DNA of 64,000 nucleotides from Suilimivivens sp964393865 (GTDB lineage: Bacteria; Bacillota; Clostridia; Lachnospirales; Lachnospiraceae), in NCBI GenBank assembly GCA_964393865.1, contig CAYMUW010000008.1, forward strand, positions 1 to 64,000. The letters are read 5' to 3'. Below are positions 52,421-60,384 of this stretch, in pieces. Below the pieces are notes generated by a model. It was not told where the DNA came from, did not search any database, and saw only the letters and a list, made by a program, of their open reading frames with translations. Both the position numbers and the translations under genes were made by a program. Numbering within the stretch: the stretch's first letter is position 1; each line of letters opens with the position of its first letter.

Positions 52421-53476
52421 CTAATTTTTATTTTGTTTGGAGATCAGGCACGGTACGCCGATATTTTTATTCTCCTTGGGCAGCATCCAAAAATAATTAT
52501 TGCTGTCCTTAACTGATACATAGACAGGCCCTCTTCCCACACTGTCCCTTTTATCACTTAAGAAAGACCATGAACCATTTTCGGCAGAAGCATTCCACTC
52601 CTTATAATTCTCATTGGCATCCGTACTGGTCATATAAAACTCACCGTCTATAAGCCCGGCCGAGTAACTTCCAATTAAATTAGTACAATAAATCATATTA
52701 TCCTGGAACAGCGTGGTATCGTAATCATAGTGCTCCGAGCCTTCTCCGTCCGGCAGATCATTGGCCCAGGAACCGGTGTACTGATGATACAAATATAAAT
52801 CGCTCTTATTGGCGGTGTTGTGAATATGATAATGAATCCAGGTTCCGTTTCCGCTTCTTAAACCGTTCTTCCATTCTCCGTAATAATATTGGTTATCTGC
52901 ATATACCGCAATTCCCGTTCCATCCGGCAGCCCCGCAGCATTCTTATCACCATAATAGTAAAAATCGCTGCTGTCTCTAAGCTTCCATGACATAGCCTTA
53001 AACCGATCCAGATTAGCCAGATCATCCAAAGCCTTTTGATTATTATCTGCCCAATAGGTCATCATTTCCTTTAACTGTTCGTCCTTGTCAAAGGAAATCT
53101 TACTGTAATCAACCTTATCCGTATCCATAATCTGCTGATAGGGTGTGGGACTGGGTGCTTCTGCCTGCGAAGAATCCTCCTCCTTTGAGTCACTGCTTTC
53201 TTCTTGGCCCGCCTTTTCATCCGTATCCGATTCCTCATCATCCTTACCGGAAGTTTCGCTGACAGAATCGCTGTTTGACGGCATGGCATCATCCGCATAA
53301 TCCATAATGCTCTGCTGTAAGTCATCCTCCTTGGGTGTGTCCTTCTTATTACTGTTCACAATCAGGGTGATTGCAAGAATAATAACAATTAAAACCACCG
53401 GTATTACACTGACCAGTATCTTGGCCTTATCCATGTTTTGAATCTCGGTTTTGTCTTCGTCAAAAAGCTTTTTCAT
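52421..53476 (-). CDS. Membrane-anchored MORN-repeat protein
   Basis: A 351-residue protein with one hydrophobic segment (about 20-42), a long S/D/E-rich linker (about 45-120) and a C-terminal domain with MORN-type repeats: YYYGEWKNGLRSGNGTW, YTGSWANDLPDGEG and LIGSYSAGLIDGEF. By the positive-inside rule the repeats are probably outside the cell. Bacterial MORN proteins have few defined roles; lipid or cell-wall contact is only a guess. AGAGGAAA precedes the ATG. Confidence 0.82.
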   Translation of the reverse strand: MKKLFDEDKTEIQNMDKAKILVSVIPVVLIVIILAITLIVNSNKKDTPKEDDLQQSIMDYADDAMPSNSDSVSETSGKDDEESDTDEKAGQEESSDSKEEDSSQAEAPSPTPYQQIMDTDKVDYSKISFDKDEQLKEMMTYWADNNQKALDDLANLDRFKAMSWKLRDSSDFYYYGDKNAAGLPDGTGIAVYADNQYYYGEWKNGLRSGNGTWIHYHIHNTANKSDLYLYHQYTGSWANDLPDGEGSEHYDYDTTLFQDNMIYCTNLIGSYSAGLIDGEFYMTSTDANENYKEWNASAENGSWSFLSDKRDSVGRGPVYVSVKDSNNYFWMLPKENKNIGVPCLISKQNKN

Positions 53477-53501
53477 AGTTTCCTCTCATTCTTCTGCTTC
53501 A

Positions 53502-53801
53502 TCATTCCTCATAATCGATGCAGCTTCTGTTACATGTCACGCTGCGGACATATTTTCCCGCCTCAACATGTGCCGGAGATACCTGATATGCTTCCAGAGC
53601 TGCCGCATCAACAAAGCCGGAGATCAGGGCAATATCTCTATTACTGGAAGCCATTTCGTTAATAACCACCTTAAGAGAAATTACTCCGCTTACCGTTTCA
53701 GCTACCGCTTCCAGCTTTTCCTTAATCGTAAGCGCTGCTTCCCTTTTTTCTTCCTCCGTTAAATTTTCATTTAAATTCCAAAGTACAATATGATGAACCA
53801 T
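53502..53801 (-). CDS. Dabb-family alpha/beta-barrel protein
   Basis: A 99-residue protein of the stress-responsive A/B barrel (Dabb) family: MVHHIVLWNLNENLTEEEKR at the start, DIALISGFVDAAALEAYQVSPAHVEAGKYVRSV at the end. Small dimeric proteins of this type occur as stand-alone units with no assigned reaction. AAAGGA lies 6 bases before the ATG at 53801; the frame to 53828 runs through that site. It precedes the MORN gene by 25 bases. Confidence 0.9.
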   Translation of the reverse strand: MVHHIVLWNLNENLTEEEKREAALTIKEKLEAVAETVSGVISLKVVINEMASSNRDIALISGFVDAAALEAYQVSPAHVEAGKYVRSVTCNRSCIDYEE

Positions 53802-53921
53802 TTTCTTTCCTTTCCCTTTACTATACACCGCAACTTTTAAATTACGGCTAAAGAATTATTAATATTTTCTTAGTTTCAAGCGTTGTCCATTGACTATCAA
53901 TAATTGAAAGCCTATGAAATA

Positions 53922-53942
53922 TGCCGGAACGTTGTTCCGGCA
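53922..53942 (-). terminator. Probable terminator after the NfnB-type gene
   Basis: TGCCGGAAC-GTT-GTTCCGGCA, a perfect 9-bp stem, 26 bases past the stop codon. The minus-strand tail is TATTTCATAG, so the U-tract is weak. Confidence 0.6.
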
Positions 53943-53967
53943 CGTTTCCATATAATAACCAATCCGT

Positions 53968-55353
53968 TTACTTATTTTTCAGATACTCATCAATGCCTTT
54001 TGCGCCTGCACGTCCGGCACCCATGGCAAGAATAACGGTTGCTGCACCTGTCACCGCATCACCACCGGCATAAACGCCTTCCTTGGTTGTCTTTCCGAAT
54101 TCCTCATCGGCAACAATACATTTCCACTTATTGACCTCAAGACCTTCAGTGGTGGAAGAAATCAGCGGATTGGGGGATGTTCCCAGCGACATGATCACAG
54201 TATCAACATTAATGACAAATTCCGAACCGGGAATCTCCACCGGACGTCTTCTTCCTGATGCGTCAGGCTCTCCAAGCTCCATCTTAATGCATTTCATGCC
54301 GCATACCCAGCCCTTTTCGTCCTCAAGGATTTCCACAGGATTGGTAAGAAGATCAAAAATAATGCCCTCCTCCTTTGCATGATGAACCTCCTCCACACGG
54401 GCAGGAAGCTCTTCCTCGCTTCTTCTGTAAACGATATGAACCTCAGCGCCAAGTCTTAAAGCAGTTCTTGCCGCATCCATTGCCACATTACCGCCGCCTA
54501 CTACAGCTGCCTTTTGTCCTCTCATAATCGGCGTATTGGAATTTTCGTCAAATGCTTTCATCAAATTGCTTCTGGTTAAATATTCATTGGCTGAGAACAC
54601 ACCGTTTGCCTGCTCTCCGGGGATACCCATAAACTTGGGAAGACCAGCACCGGAGCCGATAAACACTGCATCAAAGCCTTCCTCACCGATCAGCTCATCG
54701 ATTGTGACAGCCTTTCCGACCACCACGTTGGTCTCAATTTTAACGCCCAAAGCCTTTACATTCTCAATTTCCTTTGCAACAACCTTGGTCTTGGGGAGAC
54801 GAAACTCAGGAATACCGTACACCAGAACACCGCCGGGCTCATGCAGCGCTTCAAAGATGGTTACATCATAGCCCATTTTTGCCAAATCCCCTGCACAGGT
54901 AAGGCCGGCAGGACCGGAACCGATTACGGCTACCTTTTTGCCGTTCTTTTTCTCCGCTCCCTGAGGTTTAATGCCGTTCTCGCTTGCCCAATCGGCTACG
55001 AAACGCTCCAGTTTACCGATGGAAATAGGCTCACCCTTAATTCCTCTGATACATTTTCCCTCACACTGGCTTTCCTGCGGGCAGACACGTCCGCATACTG
55101 CCGGAAGTGCGGAAGACTCGCTGATAATCTGATAAGCAGCCTCCACTTCTCCTTCTTTCACCTTCTCGATAAATCCGGGAATATTGATGGATACCGGACA
55201 GCCCTTAATGCACTGCGCATTTTTGCAGTTAATACATCTGGCTGCCTCCTCCATTGCTTCTTCTTTATTATAACCAAGACATACCTCTTCAAAATTGGCT
55301 GCCCGTACTTTTGCATCCTGTTCCCTTACAGGAACCTTCTTTAAAACGTCCAT
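53968..55353 (-). CDS. nfnB: NfnB-type NADPH/ferredoxin oxidoreductase subunit (GltD family)
   Basis: A 461-residue iron-sulfur flavoprotein. N-terminal 4Fe-4S cysteines are in RCINCKNAQCIKGCP and VCGRVCPQESQCEGKC; FAD motif VIGSGPAGLTCAGDLAKMG and NADPH motif VVGGGNVAMDAARTALRLG follow, with GDAVTGAATVILAMGAG at the C-terminus. Often annotated as glutamate synthase small subunit (gltA/gltD), but adjacency to the NfnA-like gene, 21 bases away, and lack of a glutamate synthase large subunit favour the electron-bifurcating ferredoxin:NADP transhydrogenase. A role as sulfide dehydrogenase remains possible. Confidence 0.88.
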   Translation of the reverse strand: MDVLKKVPVREQDAKVRAANFEEVCLGYNKEEAMEEAARCINCKNAQCIKGCPVSINIPGFIEKVKEGEVEAAYQIISESSALPAVCGRVCPQESQCEGKCIRGIKGEPISIGKLERFVADWASENGIKPQGAEKKNGKKVAVIGSGPAGLTCAGDLAKMGYDVTIFEALHEPGGVLVYGIPEFRLPKTKVVAKEIENVKALGVKIETNVVVGKAVTIDELIGEEGFDAVFIGSGAGLPKFMGIPGEQANGVFSANEYLTRSNLMKAFDENSNTPIMRGQKAAVVGGGNVAMDAARTALRLGAEVHIVYRRSEEELPARVEEVHHAKEEGIIFDLLTNPVEILEDEKGWVCGMKCIKMELGEPDASGRRRPVEIPGSEFVINVDTVIMSLGTSPNPLISSTTEGLEVNKWKCIVADEEFGKTTKEGVYAGGDAVTGAATVILAMGAGRAGAKGIDEYLKNK

Positions 55354-55374
55354 TATTACTAATCCGCTCCCTTC

Positions 55375-56259
55375 TTAGTTTCCGCAATTTCCACATCCGC
55401 CATGGTGGGTGTCACCCTCTTTGGCCTTAAGGAATGCTCTTCCCTCAGCAGTCTTATAAATTTGCTGACGCTGCATTGCCTCATCAAAATTTACCTGATG
55501 TCCGTCAAATTCAGGACCATCCACGCAGGCAAATTTTACTTTTCCGCCCACTGTCACACGACATGCACCACACATGCCTGTACCATCAACCATAATCGGA
55601 TTTAAGCTGACAATCGTAGGTATTTCCAGTTCTTTGGTAAGCTTGCAGACAAACTTCATCATAATCATCGGGCCGATTGCCACACAAACATCGTAATGCT
55701 TTCCTTCATTCACCAGATCGCTGATGGTCTGGGTTACCATACCGCTTCTTCCGTATGAGCCGTCATCAGTGGTTATGTACAGATTTCCTGCCACAGCTTT
55801 CATTTCTTCTTCCAGAATCAATATGTCCCTGGTCTTTGCTCCTACAATTACATCAGCCTCAATTCCACGCTGATGCAGCCATTTTACCTGGGGATAAACC
55901 GGCGCAGTTCCCACGCCGCCTGCAACAAAAAGCATCTTTTTGTTCTTTAACGTCTCCAGATCCTCCTCAACAAACTCAGAAGGACATCCCAGCGGCCCCA
56001 CAAAATCATGGAAGAAATCTCCGGCTTTCAAAGATGCCATAACCTGTGTACCGGCTCCTACGATCTGAAAAACAATCGTTATCGTTCCTCTCTCTCTGTC
56101 ATAATCACAAATTGTAAGTGGAATGCGCTCAGAATGCTCATCTGTTCTTACAATCACAAATTGACCGGGCTTACATGCCTTTGCTACCCGCTTTGCCTCA
56201 ACTACCATATAAAAAATATTGGCAGCCAGTTCCTTTGCTTCTAAAATCTTGTACATCAT
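55375..56259 (-). CDS. nfnA: NfnA-type FAD/NAD subunit of ferredoxin:NADP oxidoreductase
   Basis: A 294-residue ferredoxin-reductase-like protein (sulfide dehydrogenase/dihydroorotate dehydrogenase electron-transfer family). FAD site RIPLTICDYD, NAD region FVAGGVGTAPVYPQ, and a 2Fe-2S site with GTGMCGACRVTVGG and FACVDGP. With NfnB it would couple NADH and reduced ferredoxin to NADP reduction. The C-terminus carries an extra glycine/cysteine tail (HHGGCGNCGN). Two ATGs are adjacent at the start; AAAGGG fits either. Confidence 0.88.
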   Translation of the reverse strand: MMYKILEAKELAANIFYMVVEAKRVAKACKPGQFVIVRTDEHSERIPLTICDYDRERGTITIVFQIVGAGTQVMASLKAGDFFHDFVGPLGCPSEFVEEDLETLKNKKMLFVAGGVGTAPVYPQVKWLHQRGIEADVIVGAKTRDILILEEEMKAVAGNLYITTDDGSYGRSGMVTQTISDLVNEGKHYDVCVAIGPMIMMKFVCKLTKELEIPTIVSLNPIMVDGTGMCGACRVTVGGKVKFACVDGPEFDGHQVNFDEAMQRQQIYKTAEGRAFLKAKEGDTHHGGCGNCGN

Positions 56260-56298
56260 TAATCCCTTTCTGATTTTAATAAAAATAATTTTTAAACT

Positions 56299-57780
56299 TT
56301 AATCTACCAGAGAAATCAATCCCATTTCTCCCTGCTCATCGTAAATCAAACGGTTTGGCGTTCCGGTGTATACCTCCACGGCATACATCCGTTCCGTTTT
56401 GGTTTGATTTCCATTTTCGTCATCTATATATTCGTTCAAAACATAATAATAGCCCAAATTGGGAATTTCTACAATAGTATCATATGCAAATACATATTTC
56501 CCCTGTATTCCATGGGAATGCCCCTGAAGGTCATTTAAAACCTTACGATCAAAAAGCGCCTGCACAACATTATGTATTGCTTTCTCCACTGTTACATCCG
56601 TTTCAAGAGTAAAATCATAGCTTCGGCTCACCACTTCGCTTGATACTCCTTCCTCGGATACCGCTATAAATTTAAGGTTTGATTTTCCAAGGGGCATAAA
56701 GATGGGGCCTGTGTATTTTAAACTGTCCTTGGTAGGTTCCGCTCCGTCCATGGTATAGTAAACCGTTTCCTCCAAAGGAACCTCAACCTCTATCATGGTG
56801 GGCAGGGAATAATTTCCGCTAACGGGAAATACCTCCGGTGCATCGGGCGCGGTAAGATTGATGATATACCAATTTCTTACTACCCCGCTTTTAATCCCGT
56901 AATCATTCACAAATATGGCAGAAATTTGAAACTCACCTGTTTCCAGTAAAAGCGGTGCTGTGTAAACTTCACTGTGTTCATCCGGGTCGCTGCCGTCCGT
57001 GGTATAATAAATCTTTCCGGTGGTGTTGGCGCTTATTTTCAGTGAAAGAATCTCTTCATAGGTTCCGGATTCATAGCCAAATTCGGGAGCCAATGCCATA
57101 TATTGCTGAAAATGATTTTGTATCTCCGAATCCGCACAGGAAACCAGAAGTGCATTGATCTTTTCATATTGCCCCATTTCATCATAAATGCTTACAATAT
57201 TCTCATATGCTTTTTCCTTATCTTCATATTCAAGATGATTTCTTTCTACCATTTCAAGCAGAATGGACAGGGCTCTTTCCTTATCCCCCAGCTGATACAG
57301 ATAACTGACCTCCAACAGCACAACATCGGACATTCCCGCTTCTAAATCTCTTGCCCGTTCCAGATATTCTACCGCTTCCTCATAATTCTGCTCTTCGGCA
57401 TATTTCTTTGCCTGATTAATCTGATAAGATACAGAGTACCTGCGATACATGAAGATCGATCCCAAAACTGCAATTACAATCAGTACCAAAACCGTTATAA
57501 TCCCGACAGATAACCAGTTTTTCCCTGACATTTCTCCCATAAAGGCATCTTCCTTTTGAGAATCCTTAGAATGCTCCGAAATGTCCTGGGTTTCCGGGGC
57601 TTTTTCAGCAGCTTTCGGCTCGCTGCCTTCTCCGATTTCCTCTGCAACTGTGGATAAGGTTTCTATTATGCTGTTTTCAATTTCCGGTTCAAAATCCGGT
57701 ACAATCTGGATTTCTTCTCCGCATGTTTCACAATATAGATGCCCCTCTTCAATTTCACATCCACAATTGGGACATTTCAT
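56299..57780 (-). CDS. Zinc-ribbon, single-TM, TPR and chitobiase-like repeat protein
   Basis: A 493-residue protein. Zinc ribbon CPNCGCEIEEGHLYCETCG (3-21), acidic linker, one membrane segment (about 90-112), tetratricopeptide-like helices (about 118-225), then two beta-sandwich repeats with YYTTDGSDP and YYTMDGAEPT, the pattern of chitobiase C-terminal/Fn3-like domains often found on clostridial surface proteins, and a final domain (about 395-493). AAAGGAGG precedes the ATG. The ribbon would be cytoplasmic and the repeats external. Function unknown; it stands between folD and nfnA. Confidence 0.82.
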   Translation of the reverse strand: MKCPNCGCEIEEGHLYCETCGEEIQIVPDFEPEIENSIIETLSTVAEEIGEGSEPKAAEKAPETQDISEHSKDSQKEDAFMGEMSGKNWLSVGIITVLVLIVIAVLGSIFMYRRYSVSYQINQAKKYAEEQNYEEAVEYLERARDLEAGMSDVVLLEVSYLYQLGDKERALSILLEMVERNHLEYEDKEKAYENIVSIYDEMGQYEKINALLVSCADSEIQNHFQQYMALAPEFGYESGTYEEILSLKISANTTGKIYYTTDGSDPDEHSEVYTAPLLLETGEFQISAIFVNDYGIKSGVVRNWYIINLTAPDAPEVFPVSGNYSLPTMIEVEVPLEETVYYTMDGAEPTKDSLKYTGPIFMPLGKSNLKFIAVSEEGVSSEVVSRSYDFTLETDVTVEKAIHNVVQALFDRKVLNDLQGHSHGIQGKYVFAYDTIVEIPNLGYYYVLNEYIDDENGNQTKTERMYAVEVYTGTPNRLIYDEQGEMGLISLVD

Positions 57781-57821
57781 AACTGCCTCCTTTCTGCCGC
57801 AGCCGGCATAAGTCAGAAAAA

Positions 57822-58667
57822 TTAAGAATTGATTTCAGCGGACTCCATGCAATTATAAAGCAGCATCGCTATAGTCATCGGACCCACTCCTCCCGGAACA
57901 GGAGTGATAGCACTGCATACAGGCTCCACATCAGCAAAATCCACATCTCCGCAGAGTTTACCGTTTTCATCTCTGTTAATGCCCACATCAATCACCACAG
58001 CGCCTTCCTTTACATAATCCGCTGTAATCATTTTGGGTTTTCCAACTGCCGCAATCAGGATATCGGCTCTTTTGGTAACTTCCTTCAAATTCTTTGTTTT
58101 GGAATGTGCAATGGTTACCGTTGCATTTTCGCGAAGAAGCAAAAGTGCCATAGGCTTTCCCACAATATTGCTTCTTCCCACAATCACGCATTCCTTCCCC
58201 GCAATCTCAATTCCGCTTCGTTTCAGGAGCTGTATAATTCCGGCAGGGGTGCAGGATACAAAGCCCGGCTGCCCGATACACAACGCCCCCACGCTCTGGG
58301 GATGAAAACCGTCCACATCCTTTATCGGATCAATGGTCTTAATCACACGATCCTCGTCAATATGCTCCGGCAAGGGGAGCTGTACAAGAATACCGTTTAC
58401 CTCTTCCTTTTGATTTAACTCCTTAATCAACGTAAGCAGTTCTTCCTCTTTGGTCTCCTCAGGCAGCTCATAGGACAAGGATTCGATACCTATGTATTCA
58501 CAGCCCTTCTTTTTGTTCCTGACATAAACACAGGAGGCCGGGTTGTCACCCACCTGAATTACCGCAAGTGTAATCGTCTTTCCTGCCGCCTTCTTTGCCG
58601 CAGCCTTTTCCTTCAGTTCATCTTTTATCTGGAGGGAAATTGCCTTCCCGTCAATAATTTTTGCCAT
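57822..58667 (-). CDS. folD: Methylene-THF dehydrogenase/cyclohydrolase
   Basis: A 281-residue bifunctional enzyme interconverting methylene-, methenyl- and 10-formyl-THF. Signatures are GILVQLPLPEH, the catalytic-region segment YVRNKKKGCEYIGI, GRSNIVGKPMALLLL and PVPGGVGPMTIAML. The start MAKIIDGKA is preceded by AAAGGA at 10 bases; the longer frame (58697) overlaps it. Follows fhs by 32 bases, so the two likely share a transcript. Confidence 0.95.
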   Translation of the reverse strand: MAKIIDGKAISLQIKDELKEKAAAKKAAGKTITLAVIQVGDNPASCVYVRNKKKGCEYIGIESLSYELPEETKEEELLTLIKELNQKEEVNGILVQLPLPEHIDEDRVIKTIDPIKDVDGFHPQSVGALCIGQPGFVSCTPAGIIQLLKRSGIEIAGKECVIVGRSNIVGKPMALLLLRENATVTIAHSKTKNLKEVTKRADILIAAVGKPKMITADYVKEGAVVIDVGINRDENGKLCGDVDFADVEPVCSAITPVPGGVGPMTIAMLLYNCMESAEINS

Positions 58668-58699
58668 ATATCTTCCATCCTTTCTGCAGATAAGCAAGT

Positions 58700-60370
58700 T
58701 TAAAACAGTCCTGTAATTCTGCCGTTTTCGTCAACATCTATGGAATAAGCTGCCGGTTTCTTCGGAAGTCCCGGCATAGTCATTACCGCACCGGTCAGCA
58801 CTACTACAAAGCCGGCTCCTGCCGAAACATAAGCCTCCCGCACATTGATATCGAAATTCTCCGGCCTGCCAAGAAGCGCAGGATCATCGGAAAGTGAATA
58901 CTGGGTCTTTGCCATACATACAGGCAGCTTCCCAAAGCCCAAATCCTCCAGCTTCTGCAGCTGTTTTGCCGCCGCTGCACTATAATTCACACCCTTTGCA
59001 CCATAAATTTCTCTTGCCACGGTCTCTATCTTTTCCTTTAAAGTAAGCTCATCCTCATACAGCAGTTTAAAGCTGCTCTCCTTCTGTTCCAGCGTATCAA
59101 GTACCTTCTGTGCTAACATGACGCCGCCTTCTCCTCCCTTGGCCCAAACCTCTGCCAGGGCAAATTCACAGCCCTTATCCTCACAGAACTGCTTTACAAA
59201 GGAAACCTCAGCCTGAGTGTCCGTCACAAAGCTGTTTAAAGTTACTACTACGGGAACACCGTATTTCTGCAGATTTTCAATATGCTTCTCCAGATTCACG
59301 ATACCTGCCTTAAGAGCATCCAGATTTTCATTGGAAAGCTCTGCCTTCGGCACATTTCCGTTATATTTTAATGCCCGGATCGTTGCTACCAGCACAACCG
59401 CATCCGGCTTCAATCCTGATATTCTGCATTTAATATCAAAAAACTTTTCCGCACCGAGATCAGCGCCGAACCCGGCTTCTGTGACCACATAATCCGCCAT
59501 CTTAAGCGCTGCTTTCGTGGCACGAACGGAATTGCAGCCATGAGCAATATTGGCAAAAGGGCCGCCATGAACCAATACGGGAGTATGTTCCAATGTCTGC
59601 ACCAGATTAGGCTTCAGAGCATCCTTAAGAAGCGCCGCCATAGCGCCCACTGCATTTAAATCTACAGCAGTAACAGGCTCACCCTGATAATTATATGCAA
59701 CAACCATTCTGCCTAAACGCTCCTTCAAATCCTTCATGTCAGATGCCAGGCAAAGCACTGCCATAATCTCCGAAGCAACCGTAATGACAAAATGATCCTC
59801 CCTAACCGTTCCATCCGTCTTGGCTCCAAGTCCCACTACCACATTTCTAAGGACACGGTCATTCATATCCAGACACCGCTTCCACACCACGGACCTGGTA
59901 TCAATTCCCAATTCATTCCCCTGTTGGATATGATTATCCAAAATAGCCGCCAAAAGATTATTAGCGCTGGTGATAGCGTGGAAATCCCCGGTAAAATGAA
60001 GATTCAAATCTTCCATGGGAACCACCTGCGAATATCCGCCTCCGGCAGCGCCCCCTTTCACTCCAAAGCAGGGACCAAGGGAAGGTTCACGCAGGGCTGT
60101 CACCGTCTTCTTTCCAAGCCTTGACAGAGCCTGGCCGAGACCTACACTGACTGTAGTTTTCCCTTCTCCTGCCGGCGTGGGATTAATCGCCGTCACCAAA
60201 ATCAACTTTCCGTCCGGATTGGTTGAAATCTTCTGAAGGTATTCATCGGATATCTTGGCCTTGAATTTACCATACAATTCCAGTTCATCCTCTGCGATTT
60301 GCAATGTCCCGGCGACATTAACAATGGGGTCAAGTACCGCTTCCTGAGCAATCTGAATATCTGTTTTCAT
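58700..60370 (-). CDS. fhs: Formate-tetrahydrofolate ligase
   Basis: A 556-residue ATP-dependent enzyme charging THF with formate. The P-loop-like segment is NPTPAGEGKTTVSVGLGQAL, with FHAITSANNLLAA and EAGFGADLGAEKF further on. AGGAGG lies 6 bases before the ATG, one of the strongest sites in the window. With folD it supplies one-carbon units for purines, fMet and serine/glycine, or acetogenesis if the rest of that pathway exists elsewhere, which cannot be judged here. Confidence 0.96.
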   Translation of the reverse strand: MKTDIQIAQEAVLDPIVNVAGTLQIAEDELELYGKFKAKISDEYLQKISTNPDGKLILVTAINPTPAGEGKTTVSVGLGQALSRLGKKTVTALREPSLGPCFGVKGGAAGGGYSQVVPMEDLNLHFTGDFHAITSANNLLAAILDNHIQQGNELGIDTRSVVWKRCLDMNDRVLRNVVVGLGAKTDGTVREDHFVITVASEIMAVLCLASDMKDLKERLGRMVVAYNYQGEPVTAVDLNAVGAMAALLKDALKPNLVQTLEHTPVLVHGGPFANIAHGCNSVRATKAALKMADYVVTEAGFGADLGAEKFFDIKCRISGLKPDAVVLVATIRALKYNGNVPKAELSNENLDALKAGIVNLEKHIENLQKYGVPVVVTLNSFVTDTQAEVSFVKQFCEDKGCEFALAEVWAKGGEGGVMLAQKVLDTLEQKESSFKLLYEDELTLKEKIETVAREIYGAKGVNYSAAAAKQLQKLEDLGFGKLPVCMAKTQYSLSDDPALLGRPENFDINVREAYVSAGAGFVVVLTGAVMTMPGLPKKPAAYSIDVDENGRITGLF

Positions 60371-60384
60371 AATACACCTCCTGA

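Noticed and set aside
53968..55353. Glutamate synthase small subunit
   Set aside because: No large subunit is adjacent, while the NfnA-like gene is; the transhydrogenase reading fits better.
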